From Dinochytrium kinnereticum (taxonomy: Eukaryota; Chytridiomycota; Chytridiomycetes; Chytridiales; Chytridiaceae): DNA of 64,000 bases. The notes under the pieces were generated by a model. The model searched no databases. It saw only the letters and a list, made by a program, of their open reading frames with translations, and was not told where the DNA came from. The DNA is taken from positions 1 through 64,000 of the forward strand of contig JADGJT010000076.1 in the NCBI GenBank assembly GCA_027604005.1, read 5' to 3'. The position numbers and the translations under genes were made by a program. This document shows, in pieces, positions 45,273 to 57,224 of this stretch; position 1 is the first letter of the stretch, and every line of letters starts with the position of its first letter.

Positions 45273-46272
45273 TGCTGTATCAAGTTTTCTTTATGTGTGA
45301 AAGAAGGGGACGAGTGCAAAAATCAGGTCAGAAAGACGTTCGTATGGGAGGTGATCCAAGGAGGCCGCTCAGATCACTCTGAGCACTCGCGCAGTGTCAG
45401 GATCTGTCGCTCCTGCCAAGATCGCGCAAGCTCTAGACAGCCACCATCCGCACATCCGTCCTCCACCCCGTCCTCTGCAATGCAATGATCAGCAGCGCCC
45501 AGCCCCCCTTTCCCTCCAGGGCCACCTCCCTACATCCAGCGCAGCCAGCGGCGTCTACCTCTGCCGAGACAGACACACCTTCTCCGTGCGGCACAGGCAG
45601 GCAGACAGCGGGGCAACTGCGTCGGCAACAACGGCAGGGGCAACGGCAGCAGGGTCACTCACCAAGAAAAAATTTCCTTTCAAGCGGGTTGTCCAAAACA
45701 AACAAAATTCCTCTGTCGGGTTGGTTTTGCGACAACGTTGGGCTACGGACGGGGTGCGATGCGAGCGACAGCGGATGGGTGGATGGATGGACGACAACAA
45801 GAGCGAGCAGGCAGGCGGATGGGTGGATGGATGGATGGATGGATGGATGGATGGAGGGCAAATCTCTGGGAGAGCGACCGAGGGACAATGGCAATCACTT
45901 CGTCGTTGTCAAGTGCAAAAATTCCTCATTGGTGCTGGCCAACAATAGCGCGTTGTGCACGGCGGAATATCCCCTGCGACGCGACAGACGGTGAGGCGCT
46001 CGCGCCAATCACCACGACGTCCTCATGCAGCTACGCGCGCGCTGCATGACACGCGATGCGCGATTGATTCATGCTTTCATTTGGTCTTTGAAGAGGACGG
46101 AACGAATGTGGGAGAGGCGATGGATGGGTGTGCGGCTGACGTGATCTTGTTATCCGACCTGGACGCTGTGCTGATTTGGTCTGATTAAGCCGATTCTGAC
46201 ACGTGAGATGGAGGTGTCGGCAAACAATTCAACTTTGTCCAGGATGCTCAAGAACTCTCTCTGCAGTGAGAC
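45273..46272. other. GC-rich intergenic region with GGAT repeats
   Basis: Promoter side of the G-beta gene, then an island edge. Carries GGAT/GGATGG arrays at 45773-45791 and 45817-45856. Frames crossing the repeats read Gly/Trp/Met/Asp strings and are not genes. Confidence 0.5.
45773..45856. repeat. GGAT tetranucleotide arrays
   Basis: Two tracts: GGGTGGATGGATGG at 45773-45791 and about nine GGAT units at 45817-45856, split by 25 bp of unrelated sequence. Same unit as at 2869 and 3330. Confidence 0.85.
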
Positions 46273-46911
46273 ATGCTAGTACCAGCAGGAATGGCTCGGT
46301 GCCAATTAGAATGTTGGAAACCAGCTTTACTAAATCCAACAACGGGTTTTGCTGGTGGCAGAATGCATACGGAATCCGAAAGTCGTCTGGTATACTCCCC
46401 CTTTGAAGCATATGCAACGAACACTCCATGGGCTCCGTACAAAAAAGTTGGAGATTATAGACTCGCTTTAAGCATGCTTCGCATGGTCAGGGACCTATGC
46501 GACATTCTTCCACAAAATGAGAGGTGTCGTCCAGGATATATCCATGTTAAACGCAATATCTACCGGATCTCTGCAGAACAGCTCCGCATCAAAGAGATCA
46601 TAGTCCCTGTATGCTATCGTAATAGCACCAGGACAGTTTCTTACAAGCAGATAATCCATCATGTTAAGATCGGTCCTTTCGATCAATTTACAAAAGCATT
46701 CAGTGATGATTCCTGGATTGAGGCGTGTGCCCATAATGTCTTTGATTTATGCTGCTTCCTTTTCTTTCCACGCGGTTCGGCTAGATTCCCTACAAACCTG
46801 CTGGAAGATTTCTTCTCGATCGCCTTTAATCTTTCGACTATCGATTTTCTTCATGTTTTATCCCTTTCTTTCTTTAAAGGCGACGGGTGTCCATCAATCC
46901 TGTTTCAATAA
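46273..46911 (+). CDS. Orphan open reading frame, 212 codons
   Basis: A continuous ATG-to-stop frame beside the retroelement remnant. The first 150 residues have balanced composition (SPFEAYATNTPWAPYKK, MLRMVRDLCDILPQNERC, RISAEQLRIKEIIVPVC), while the end is Phe/Ser-rich and less protein-like. I recognise no domain. Shorter minus-strand frames overlap it. It may be a decayed gene or transposon piece; lower GC content than the nearby core genes supports a different origin. Confidence 0.3.
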   Translation: MLVPAGMARCQLECWKPALLNPTTGFAGGRMHTESESRLVYSPFEAYATNTPWAPYKKVGDYRLALSMLRMVRDLCDILPQNERCRPGYIHVKRNIYRISAEQLRIKEIIVPVCYRNSTRTVSYKQIIHHVKIGPFDQFTKAFSDDSWIEACAHNVFDLCCFLFFPRGSARFPTNLLEDFFSIAFNLSTIDFLHVLSLSFFKGDGCPSILFQ

Positions 46912-47016
46912 AGCCTGACAAAACCTGTCGTATCAGTGAGTAGTATAGATAGAGCACCGAATGATACCAGTTGACTCGGAACGTGGGACGGGGATCGTCG
47001 ACAGCGGGAAGAGGCA

Positions 47017-48290
47017 GGAAGCAGATTTGTGGAAGTCACTGGGTGGGTTGAGGGAGTTAGCATGGGGGCTAAGTACAAGCCAGTGGGAAGGAAGAAAAGG
47101 CCAGCTAGGGTGAGGTTGGAGGGCGGCCACAAGCCAATGGAGTGGGATAAACCAAAGATTAAGAAGGGAGCAGATTGGCAGGGAAAGAGTTGCCGGTTGA
47201 ATGAGGAAAGGCTCGAAGCGATGTTTGCCGGTACGATCTTGAACGACACGGAACGTGAAAGGTTAGCTGAGGCGCTCCGCAAGAGGGATAAGGCTTTCTC
47301 GTAGACCTGCGAATGATGTCAGAAGTGCACACGGCTTAGGGTCTACGAAAAGAGCCTACCCACGATGCTGCTACCTGCTGTCTTCTTCCACTTGTACGCA
47401 GACTATGTCACCTTCGCCGACGGAAAGGGAAGGAAGAAGGGCGCGATCATGTTTCGGGAAAGCTTGATAGGATGGTTAGTTGGGCAGCCGCTGGGAGCTC
47501 GTACGTCAAAGGGGGTTTTCAACACCTACTTACACCAGATCCATTATGTGTTTGGGCGATAGGAGACACCCCGTGCGAGAAGAGTCATTGAAGGTTGGGG
47601 ATCTTGTGTTATGGACGGGACGCAAGTCTTGACGGGCAGATGGGTCGTAAGTTGGACGATAGCTATTCTGGGCCGTATGTGGTGAGAGGAGGTCCGCACA
47701 AGAATGGGTATTTGTTGAGGGAGTTGGACGGGGAAAAGATGGAGAAGCCAGTGGCAGGAGATTAGCTCATTTTGTTTAAGTTAAGGGGGAATGCGGTCGG
47801 AGGAGGGGTGTTCAAAGAGGTCAGTAAGGAGGAGACAACAAGCAGCAGTAGCCAGAGTAGTAGCGAGAGCACAGGTCCGCCGCTTCAACGTTCGGGGAGG
47901 TTGGTCAATCGGCGGGGTGTGACTGACGACGAGCATCAGTAGTCTTCGACGAGGGTCGTGGGTTGTGACGGACAAATCTTGTCCGGTCAAGGGTGAGAGT
48001 ATGAGTGGGATGGTTCGGGGTCAGGGGAATGATAGGGAAAAGGGGTTGGAGTCGAGAGGGTAATGAAAAGATAGGGGGAATGAGCCGGGAAAACGATAGG
48101 AGAAAAGACTGATAGGGATACCATTGTGCTGGAGTGCGGGATAGTATAAAAGGAAATGTTCTGTTTTACGAATAAAGGGGGGATCTTTGAGTGAAAAGCT
48201 GAGTCAAAATACCTTACTGTTTCCTGAGTTAATCGAGAATCGAGCGAGAAGATTACGAACAGAGAGAGGGAAAACGCGGAGAAGGTCACA
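47017..48290 (+). mobile_element. Ty3/gypsy retrotransposon remnant, internally deleted
   Basis: Three pol pieces lie in order. First, 47029-47304 (KYKPVGRKKRPARV, LNEERLEAMFAGTILNDTE, ERLAEALRKRDKAFS), the segment before reverse transcriptase in fungal Ty3 elements. Second, 47365-47562 (YADYVTFADGKGRKKG, RESLIGWLVGQPLGARTSKG), the start of an integrase core with its first Asp. Third, about 47590-47790, an integrase C-terminal segment (VGDLVLW, KLDDSYSGPYVVRGG) broken by a frameshift. Reverse transcriptase, RNase H and most of integrase are missing, so the copy is dead. An LTR closes the 3' side. Annotated as non-functional. Confidence 0.75.
47964..48290 (+). repeat. 3' long terminal repeat of the gypsy remnant
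   Basis: 327 bp bounded by perfect 6-bp inverted ends TGTGAC...GTCACA. Inside are a TATA box (TATAAAAGG, 48145-48153) and AATAAA (48171-48176), the order expected for U3-R. A short palindrome (GGACAAATCTTGTCC, 47970-47984) sits at the left end. No second LTR copy was found in the window. Confidence 0.65.
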
Positions 48291-48458
48291 AGAAGAGGCA
48301 CGAGGTTTTATTTGAGAATAAACAACGACATGGACACTCATTTACAAGTTATACCAGACAGTTTTCATTCGATTGAAGATGATGGAGAAAGGGACGGCAA
48401 TCAATCCACTCAAGACGACATGATTCTTTCTGGTAGTATGGTAAAATTGAACATAAAA

Positions 48459-48539
48459 ATAAAAAAGAAGACCGATATCTTTCTCATGAAGTATCAATAA
48501 TAAAAAAGAAGACCTATATCTTTCTCATTAAGTATCAAT
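48459..48539. repeat. 40-bp direct repeat
   Basis: Two copies (48459-48498 and 48500-48539) starting ATAAAAAAGAAGACC, with two mismatches, one base apart, at the 3' end of the frameshifted minus-strand gene. Confidence 0.85.
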
Positions 48540-49429
48540 TTATTATCCTTCAAATACTGAATTAACTGCAAGCTGAACGAATCTATATCCTTGATGTCTG
48601 CTTTATGCATCACATCGTACCATTCCTGGCGAATTCGGGCAGAAACTGAACCGACGATAAATTCATCATCTCTGTATACTATTTCTCCAAAGTCGTCATA
48701 GATGTTCTCTTTTCGACTTTAGTGCCAATAGTGACTTACAAGCTTTCCGGTTCAGTTCGGGCATTTCCAGATGGGTTGCCAAAGCCTCCGTTCTCCAACC
48801 AGAAGACAGCAAGTGAGGTCCGACCACTTCTTCTTCGTAACCATCATCACGCAGGAAGCAAACAGTAGCACCCCAATAGCCGTCCTTTCGTCCGAAATGA
48901 TTCCAACTGTGTAATCACATAATCTTCAGCCCGGCATTTTGCAATAAAATAAGTAGCTCCTTCAAGTTTGACCAATTTATGAGGAGTCGTCATTGTCGTG
49001 GTCGGTTGAAGATTGAAATCAATCGCTGATTCTCTATCCAGGAATATTTCACCCTTTCGTTTTCCGTATCGAACTGAATCAGAGTCTTTGGATTTGATTG
49101 AGCTCACTGATGGAGAGCATTTGATATAGAGAGGATTTTCGAAGGAGTTTTCCAACTGAATAGCAGCCAACAGACAGTCCGAAGGAATAGGCTCTCTGGT
49201 TGGTTCAAAATGAAGAGCTATAGATGACCCATCCACATCCGGAGCAACGGCAATCTTGAAAGAATTGACGGCATCACCAACCGTATAGAGCTTTCGTATC
49301 GAAGCAGTTTGACGATGAGTTAGGGCCTGATTTCACCATTCCCCATTTATGAGTTGCAATCCAAATAGAATGGTCAGTCTCTTTGAAGCAAACGTAAATT
49401 CGTGACATTTCGTTCGATTGACTGGACAT
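48494..49429 (-). pseudogene. Frameshifted gene, possible Crinkler-header-like protein
   Basis: A minus-strand coding region starting MSSQSNEMSRIYVCF at 49429 continues in other frames through RKLYTVGDAVNSFKI, then AIQLENSFENPLYIK, then GRKDGYWGATVCFLRDDG, and finally IYDDFGEIVYRDDEF, to a stop near 48494. The frame changes twice, near 49320 and near 48720, with no good splice sites at either place, so it looks broken. The YTVGD...NPLYIK arrangement resembles the ubiquitin-like header of Crinkler (CRN/CR) proteins, but the match is weak. Its start codon lies 33 bp from that of the effector on the other strand. Sequencing error or very short introns are alternatives. Confidence 0.5.
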
Positions 49430-49462
49430 TGTCCTCTTTTGTTTTCTTCTTCCCAAAAAAAA
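49430..49462. promoter_or_regulatory. 33-bp gap between divergent start codons
   Basis: The whole spacer is a C/T-rich run followed by an A run. It cannot contain two normal promoters, so each transcript must begin within the other's coding region, or one gene is not expressed. Confidence 0.6.
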
Positions 49463-51205
49463 ATGCCTAAGCGATTCCTCAACGTCGAATACTCTGGAAC
49501 CAGAACCGAAATTGATGTGACTGAAGCTGAAAGACTTGGTCAAGTTCAGGATGCTGTCAAGGGAGCATTCGCTATTGACGTCGCCTATGCTTATATTAAA
49601 CTCTACGACCAGCACGGCCAGCAGATCAACACGTGGGCTTTATTCAACTCTCTTCCTCAAGGATACTTTGCTGAAGGAGGTCCTTGTCTTGCCATCCGCA
49701 CCTCACCACCGCCTACCAGAGAACCAAGCAGGAATGACCGTTTTGCCGCAGGCTCGACCTCTTTCTTATCAGCAGACGAAGACCTCCCTCGTAAAAGAAA
49801 ACGTATTGAAATCAGTGACTTAACAACCCAACTGAAGTCTTTTGCAAACGCTCAGTTGGTTGAAGGATGCATTCAGTCTCAAGACCAAGCGTTTCTGCCC
49901 TACCCACAAGACGAAATCAAAAAACTCTACGTCAGAAAGTGCTATCAAGATGTCTTTCACCTGCTTATTCAACATATCAACCTCAACGTGAAATCATTTG
50001 CAATATCTGGGACACCAGGCATCGGAAAGTCGCTATTCTTTGTCTACATCTTGTACCGCTTGATGGACGACTTTCGCACGAAAACTCTGTCTTTGAAGCC
50101 AAACCGGGTCGTTTATCAAATGGGCTCCACGTACGAAGGCTTTGACTTGCAGCAACAACTCGTCACAGAACTTTCAAAATTGGATGCTGGGGTTGTTGTT
50201 AGGGAACAAGATACATTTTACGTTATTGATGGACTAACGTCTGAGCCGCTCGTTTCGTCTTGTGTTGTATTGTTCATTTCATCTCCCCGTTCGAAATGGT
50301 ACAAGGAATTCGTGAAGCAGAAGATGGCGAAAGAATGGTACTTTCCTGTTTGGACTCTGGCCGAGCTACAGACTTGTCAGCGCCACTGCTATCCGGTCTT
50401 GCCCAGTGAAACGCTTCAAGAAAGGCATCGTATCTGTGGTGGAGTCACTCGCTTTGTATTTCACAAGGATTATTCTATTCCAGTGCCAAAGAAAATGAAA
50501 AGTGCTTTGAATGACGCTAATGCTGTTTGCGGGGTCAAATATGTCGGAGAGACAACAGACATCTCTCCATCATCACATACGCTGCTGCAAATACTGGTGG
50601 GAGATGATGAGTTTGGGAATGCTTACCAGTTTACCGACTTGGATGTGGCGTCAGAGTATGTCGGGGAACAGTTGTGGATACGTTATTCTGCTCAAATGAT
50701 TACCAATCTGCAAGAAATGTTCTGCGGTAGCCCCAACGAGATTTCAAGACATTTGTTTGAGATATATGGACATATGGTTTTTTCTGTCGGTGGGCGAACT
50801 CTCAAATGCAGATGCTTGGAAAGTGGTACCGTTACCGAAATTACGTTGGATGCTCTCCATAGCCAAAGAATTACATTTGGAAAAGATACCATCCCCACTG
50901 CTGAAGACCTTTCGGGCAACTACTACGAACCAACAGACGATGATACTTTACCAGCAATCGATTCTCTCAGTCCTCAGGGAATGTTCCAATTCACAGTTGC
51001 AGCCGAACATCCACTTTGCGGGGTTCAAATTTTACGAAGACTGTGCGAGTTGTATGACGAACCGAAACTATACTTTGTTGTTCCTCCACATCGGTTTGCA
51101 GTCTTTAAGAAGCAGAGTTTCAAAGCGAAAACGGGCACAGATGATGTGAGCGAAATCCGTACATTATTGAAGCAATATGTTTTAGAATTACCTCTCATAC
51201 AATAA
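49463..51205 (+). CDS. Crinkler (CRN/CR)-type effector with P-loop NTPase and nuclease-like C-terminus
   Basis: Intronless, 580 residues. The ATG at 49463 is the first in frame. N-terminus (1-85): a ubiquitin-like header (FLNVEYSGTRTEIDV, YIKLYDQHGQQINTW). A Lys/Arg patch (LPRKRKRIEI) could direct it to the nucleus. Then the block typical of the family, YVRKCYQDVFHLL, followed by Walker A SGTPGIGKSLFFVYILYRLM (about 190-210) and a Walker B-like strand FYVIDG with SSCVVLFISSP. The C-terminus (FQFTVAAEHPLCG...LYFVVPPHRFAVFKKQ) resembles the PD-(D/E)xK-like end of CR effectors and kinetoplastid RHS proteins. Such proteins occur in oomycetes, chytrids and other fungi and are thought to act inside host nuclei or in conflicts between organisms. 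No secretion signal was seen. Confidence 0.83.
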   Translation: MPKRFLNVEYSGTRTEIDVTEAERLGQVQDAVKGAFAIDVAYAYIKLYDQHGQQINTWALFNSLPQGYFAEGGPCLAIRTSPPPTREPSRNDRFAAGSTSFLSADEDLPRKRKRIEISDLTTQLKSFANAQLVEGCIQSQDQAFLPYPQDEIKKLYVRKCYQDVFHLLIQHINLNVKSFAISGTPGIGKSLFFVYILYRLMDDFRTKTLSLKPNRVVYQMGSTYEGFDLQQQLVTELSKLDAGVVVREQDTFYVIDGLTSEPLVSSCVVLFISSPRSKWYKEFVKQKMAKEWYFPVWTLAELQTCQRHCYPVLPSETLQERHRICGGVTRFVFHKDYSIPVPKKMKSALNDANAVCGVKYVGETTDISPSSHTLLQILVGDDEFGNAYQFTDLDVASEYVGEQLWIRYSAQMITNLQEMFCGSPNEISRHLFEIYGHMVFSVGGRTLKCRCLESGTVTEITLDALHSQRITFGKDTIPTAEDLSGNYYEPTDDDTLPAIDSLSPQGMFQFTVAAEHPLCGVQILRRLCELYDEPKLYFVVPPHRFAVFKKQSFKAKTGTDDVSEIRTLLKQYVLELPLIQ

Positions 51206-51572
51206 ACATGTTGATGTATTTTGGCAAGTTTGCTTCATTTGTTTGATCGATTTGAGCGTTTGATTCTGGCACGGAATATTCTAAAACTTACACTTGTTCC
51301 CTTGGCTTATTGACTTGAATTACGATAAATAATGTTTTTAAACTGTAGCAGATTGTCTATAATAAACGTGTGTGATTCATCGTAGGTCGTCGATGTGAAA
51401 TGTATGTTGGACGATATTCTCTTTCTCATCGTTCATTTTATACGTCTACTATAGATTTTAAAATTTCTTAATTCCACTTCATATGTAGCTCCTATTATAC
51501 ATTTAGCGGAAATTCCGGCTGGAATTCAAAAGCGGTATTCTTCAGTGCTCTCCCCTTACTACTTCAGTGCCA
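51206..51572. other. AT-rich 3' flank of the effector gene
   Basis: 367 bp, AT-rich, no supported gene. Confidence 0.5.
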
Positions 51573-52019
51573 CTACACGCAGCGGTCATTTATCACAATT
51601 GCAGTCTCGTCCGTAATTATGTTGAGTGCTCCAAAAAACTTACGGAGACGCCGTGCACCAACACCATGGATTCTATAATAATCATGGATTTCTTTGTCTG
51701 AAAAAATGCAGACCGTTAAGATTCCTCTTTTCCCTTGCCTACTTGAACGTGTAAGGAATTGACCTGCCATTAGATAATCCTGTGCCAAGCTCAGGGGCAA
51801 GTTTGCAGGAACTTCTGGTATGCCGTGAATGGATATATGGATACTTCTTTGAAATCTATCGGTTTTTACTAAGAGAGTGAAACCTAAAGTACAGCGTGGA
51901 CAATGACGAGCCATGTTGACTCCAATCTTGCTCAGCGAGAAGGTTCGGATCTGCCAAGCGATCACAGCTATGAATGACTCGTTCTGATGCCATGAGCGAT
52001 CATTCTCTGTGATCTTCAT
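51573..52019 (-). CDS. Uncharacterised ORF, 148 codons
   Basis: A single open frame with ATG near 52019. Contents include MARHCPRCTLGFTLLVK (one CxxC pair), PLSLAQDYLMAGQFLTR and YYRIHGVGARRLRKFFGAL. No recognised family. The composition is protein-like and basic; it lies in the accessory island next to the effector. It could be an independent small gene or a piece of a mobile element. Confidence 0.35.
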   Translation of the reverse strand: MKITENDRSWHQNESFIAVIAWQIRTFSLSKIGVNMARHCPRCTLGFTLLVKTDRFQRSIHISIHGIPEVPANLPLSLAQDYLMAGQFLTRSSRQGKRGILTVCIFSDKEIHDYYRIHGVGARRLRKFFGALNIITDETAIVINDRCV

Positions 52020-52621
52020 CCCCTACCATGCATCAAACCACATATGAATAAGTCAACTCAGTCCTTCCAGAAGGCAGTATGCCGCCAACGTAGCATAGGT
52101 GGCCCCCAATCATGACACTGCTCGGGTAATTCCTCAATCCCAATCACATTCGAAATGGGGACGGTGCCAAAGTAATTCAACTCCTCAGCCCATCTGCGCA
52201 GTCCAATCGCTCAGACCCAAATGCGATGGTGGACTCAATTCTAAGATCCAGCGTCTTGAGAGCAGGTTTGACATGCATCGTGCCTCCCTGTACTCGGCTG
52301 AGATCAGGACCGGAGAGACTGTAGACTCCCATCTAAAAATAGCACTATTACAGCCTGACGCATAATCAGTAGCACGTCTAAAATAAGTTCTTTCTATTCT
52401 TTTCTTGGATGACGAGTATTCTTCCGTGGCTTACGGGTTGATCGCCAGTTCTACAAAAAAAAAACTTCCTTTAAAGAGGCAACCCTCTATTGAACTCCAA
52501 CCTCGTTACTTCCTCGCACTCTGTTACTTCGCTGTACTCTTTCGTGTCAACTCTCCTCCGTTGGCCCATCTAAACTTTAACTTCATAACGGAGGTTATCA
52601 TTCCAAAGTCGCAACGCAAAG
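52020..52621. other. Intergenic region upstream of the CaMK-like gene
   Basis: 602 bp. A plus-strand frame at 52099-52365 has no recognisable content. Marks the return from the island to core genes. Confidence 0.45.
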
Positions 52622-54434
<1,813 letters not shown>

Positions 54435-54946
54435 ATTTTAGGGCGATGAGATAGGAGTTTGGGAATGGGAGATTACATCCTCTTTTTCGAACGGGTTTTC
54501 TTTTTTTTTTTTCTTTTTCTTTTTTTCTCCCTCTTTTTCGTTCTTTGTAGACTTTTTGTCTTGCGATATACCCTTAGTCTGCTCTTATCGTTTGATTTTT
54601 TTAATTTGAAGTTTTTGGCGGCCACTGCTGGGCGTTGGCGAGATGAGAAAAGCTTTTGTATGCAATTGTTTTCTTATAATTTTTTTTGTCTATAATATCG
54701 TTCCACTACTGATACCCCTGCACTGTATTTTGATACCCCTGACTTTAATATACCCAGTCTTTCTCTTTCGTTTTTTGCTTAGTTATTGCTATTTCTTGGG
54801 TTGATAAGAACTTTGTGTCATTTCCTTTTTTGTCTGAAACAGAGAAATCCTATTCTTCTTACCCCTCTTATTCGTCTTTGTTTTGTTGGTTGTGTTTTTC
54901 CTTTCACTCCTTCATCCCATGGTTGTCAACTAAAGGAGGGGTGGGG
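54435..54946. other. 3' flank of the kinase gene
   Basis: 512 bp, T-rich with long T runs. Contains two copies of GATACCCCTG near 54709 and 54731. No gene seen. Confidence 0.45.
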
Positions 54947-56569
54947 ATGCGGGATGGATTAGGGAGACGGAAGAGGAACATACGGTAATTTTCTAGACCT
55001 TTCACTGACTGATTCCTCTTCTTTCTATAACAAAAAAAAAACCTTTCAACAAACAAAAAAAACCGACGAACCAAACAGAGCGAAGCATCCAACATAACTC
55101 AAGATCGTCTCAGTGTTCAGTCTCACAGCACGGCAGTGAACCGCTCAAGCACGTCTTCTTCTCAGTCACGTCCGTCCACAGGGGTTATGACTCGCCTTCA
55201 CGACGGTCTTTCAACGCGATCCGTGATCCCCCCGATTCGCTTGCTCACTTACAACATATTTTTAAGACCCCCAGAGATGAAACCCAACACTTCTGAGCAC
55301 AAAAACGCGAGACTTTCGGCCTTTGCCGCAAGAGCTCTTGAGGCTTATGATATTGTTTCGTTGCAGGAGATGTTTTCAAGTGGGTCGTCAAGGCTTTCGA
55401 GGTTGCTTGTTCAGGCGAAGAAAACTGGGATGGAGTATTGTTGCTGCTCACCTTCGAAAGGGTTGTTGAATTCTGCTTATGATGGTGGGTTAGTTATTTT
55501 GAGCAGGTTCCCGATTGTCAAGACGGAGCGCGTCACTTTCAAGAAAGGGATATTGGGTGACAAGTTAGTTGAGCTCATAGGCTGTCGACGAGTTGCTGAT
55601 AAAGATCCTTTCTCTCCTTTTTCCCTACAGGTATTGTGCAAAGGGAGCCATATACGCGAAGATCAGCATCACCCCACATCATTACGTTCACGTCATTAAC
55701 ACGCACCTTCAGTCGTCATCAGCTAACGCTTCGCTGATCTCACTTGATTCAACATCGGCAAGCTCCTCCGAGAAAGACGTTGCCAGCGTCCGCATGCAGC
55801 AGATTCAAGCGCTGAAAGAATTCATTGACGATTGCGTCCGTAAGCACGGATCCGAGGACGATCTTTTCATAGTCACTGGCGGCCTCAACATCAACGCTCG
55901 CGCGTCCAAGTCTCGCGGTCGTCAGCATTCAAAGGATTACCAGGATATGGTTCAGGTTCTTACTGGTCGGGTGTCTCATGAGACGAAGGAACATTCATCT
56001 CGCAGTTCAAGCCCTATGCCCACGGTGTCAGTGGCGAGAAGACAGCCTGGCCATTCCGCTCAAACTCCAAAACCGGCTCCTGGGCCGGTATTGATGGATT
56101 TATGTGATGTGCCTTATGAGGCTTTTCAAGGGGAGCATCCCGTTACTTTTGGTGATGTCGTGGATCCTGGAAAGGATTCCAGGCCTAGGGAGACAGTTCT
56201 CACGGCCACAGAGGCACTTGGCGCCTGTGCAAGCATTGACTACATTCTTTGCCTTTCAAGGAAATCGTATGAGCGTGGATCAAGGTCACCCGTGGTCAGG
56301 GACGATGCTCGGAAGGTGTCAGAGGCTCCTGTGAAGCAGAAGGTACTGGCGGACAAGCGAGTTGTGGTGAATATTTCGGAGACGAGGATTGAGAAGTTTA
56401 CAGTCACTGGAGAGGCCTTTACGCAGCTGTCTGGTATTTCACAGTCTTCTTTCTGCCCCTTGCCCCGTTTTCATCTCATCTCATTTCATTTAACCTGTCG
56501 AGCGACGCTGGCTTACACCTACTAGATCACTACGGGATCAGCACTGTTCTACGTCTAGCGGATGCGTAG
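54947..56569 (+). CDS. Endonuclease/exonuclease/phosphatase-fold protein, neutral-sphingomyelinase-like
   Basis: Likely exons 54947-54984, 55081-55563, 55631-56433 and 56526-56569, giving 455 residues; the first exon is inferred from splice phase, and the next in-frame ATG is at 55187. EEP-fold blocks in order: IRLLTYNIFLRPP, IVSLQEMF (metal-binding Glu), DGGLVILSRFPIV, GAIYAKI, HVINTHLQSS, VTGGLNINAR, ASIDYILC and LSDHYGIST (catalytic His). This order fits neutral sphingomyelinases and related lipid phosphodiesterases. The invariant GDxN motif reads GGLN here, losing the Asp. Two Ser-rich inserts enlarge the protein. A membrane anchor is not seen. The hydrolase class is secure; the substrate is inferred. 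Confidence 0.78.
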
Positions 56570-57224
56570 AGAATGATGTTTTTATGTTATTGCTTTCAAT
56601 ATATACCCGCTGGAGTGTGAAGACGATAAGAGATAGAGTGTTTGAATGTTCCTGATCACAGCCGCACAGGCAGGTGGAGAAAGCCTGCCTGCACAAGTTG
56701 CTGGAAAAAGAGGATAAATCCGATGTAGGCCCTCACATACGAACAGTTCTTCAATGGTTTGGAAGCTGATCTCTAGCTAGAGGGCCGAACACAAGCGACA
56801 GTGACAAAACCAAACGAGGGATTCCGTGCTTCTCCTCCTCTGGCAGCGTGCGAGGTGCTACATCACCAACAGGCTGCAAGAAGGAGGCGAACGGCCGCAG
56901 AGTCCGTCCAGTCTGATGCCTCGCTTAAACCATTCGACGGGGGCAAGGGTCGCTCGAGGGGATCTGAAAAAAGGGAGAAGAAAAAAACGATGGCCAGCAG
57001 CTTTTATATTTTCAAGGGGACGAGGGTCTTTCTTTGGTGTTCAGCGATTTCGAAAAAACAAAACCTCTACCAATGTGCTCCACCCTGTAAAGGGGATTTA
57101 AAGGGACATCACTGCACTGCAAACACCTTCACTCGGCACCATCACCACCACCACACGCCCAGCGACGACTTTGGCGATCAAAACCACCCCCCGCAACGAC
57201 CCCGCTTTCCCTACGCAGCCAGCC
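56570..57224. other. Intergenic stretch with a short hairpin
   Basis: 655 bp between tandem genes. An inverted repeat CAGGCAGG / CCTGCCTG (56667-56674 and 56684-56691, 9-base loop) lies about 100 bp after the sphingomyelinase-like stop codon. No gene supported. Confidence 0.4.

Noticed and set aside
45394..45994. Two frames of 169-184 codons containing Gly-Trp-Met-Asp repeats
   Set aside because: They read through the GGAT arrays; the repeats alone explain the length.
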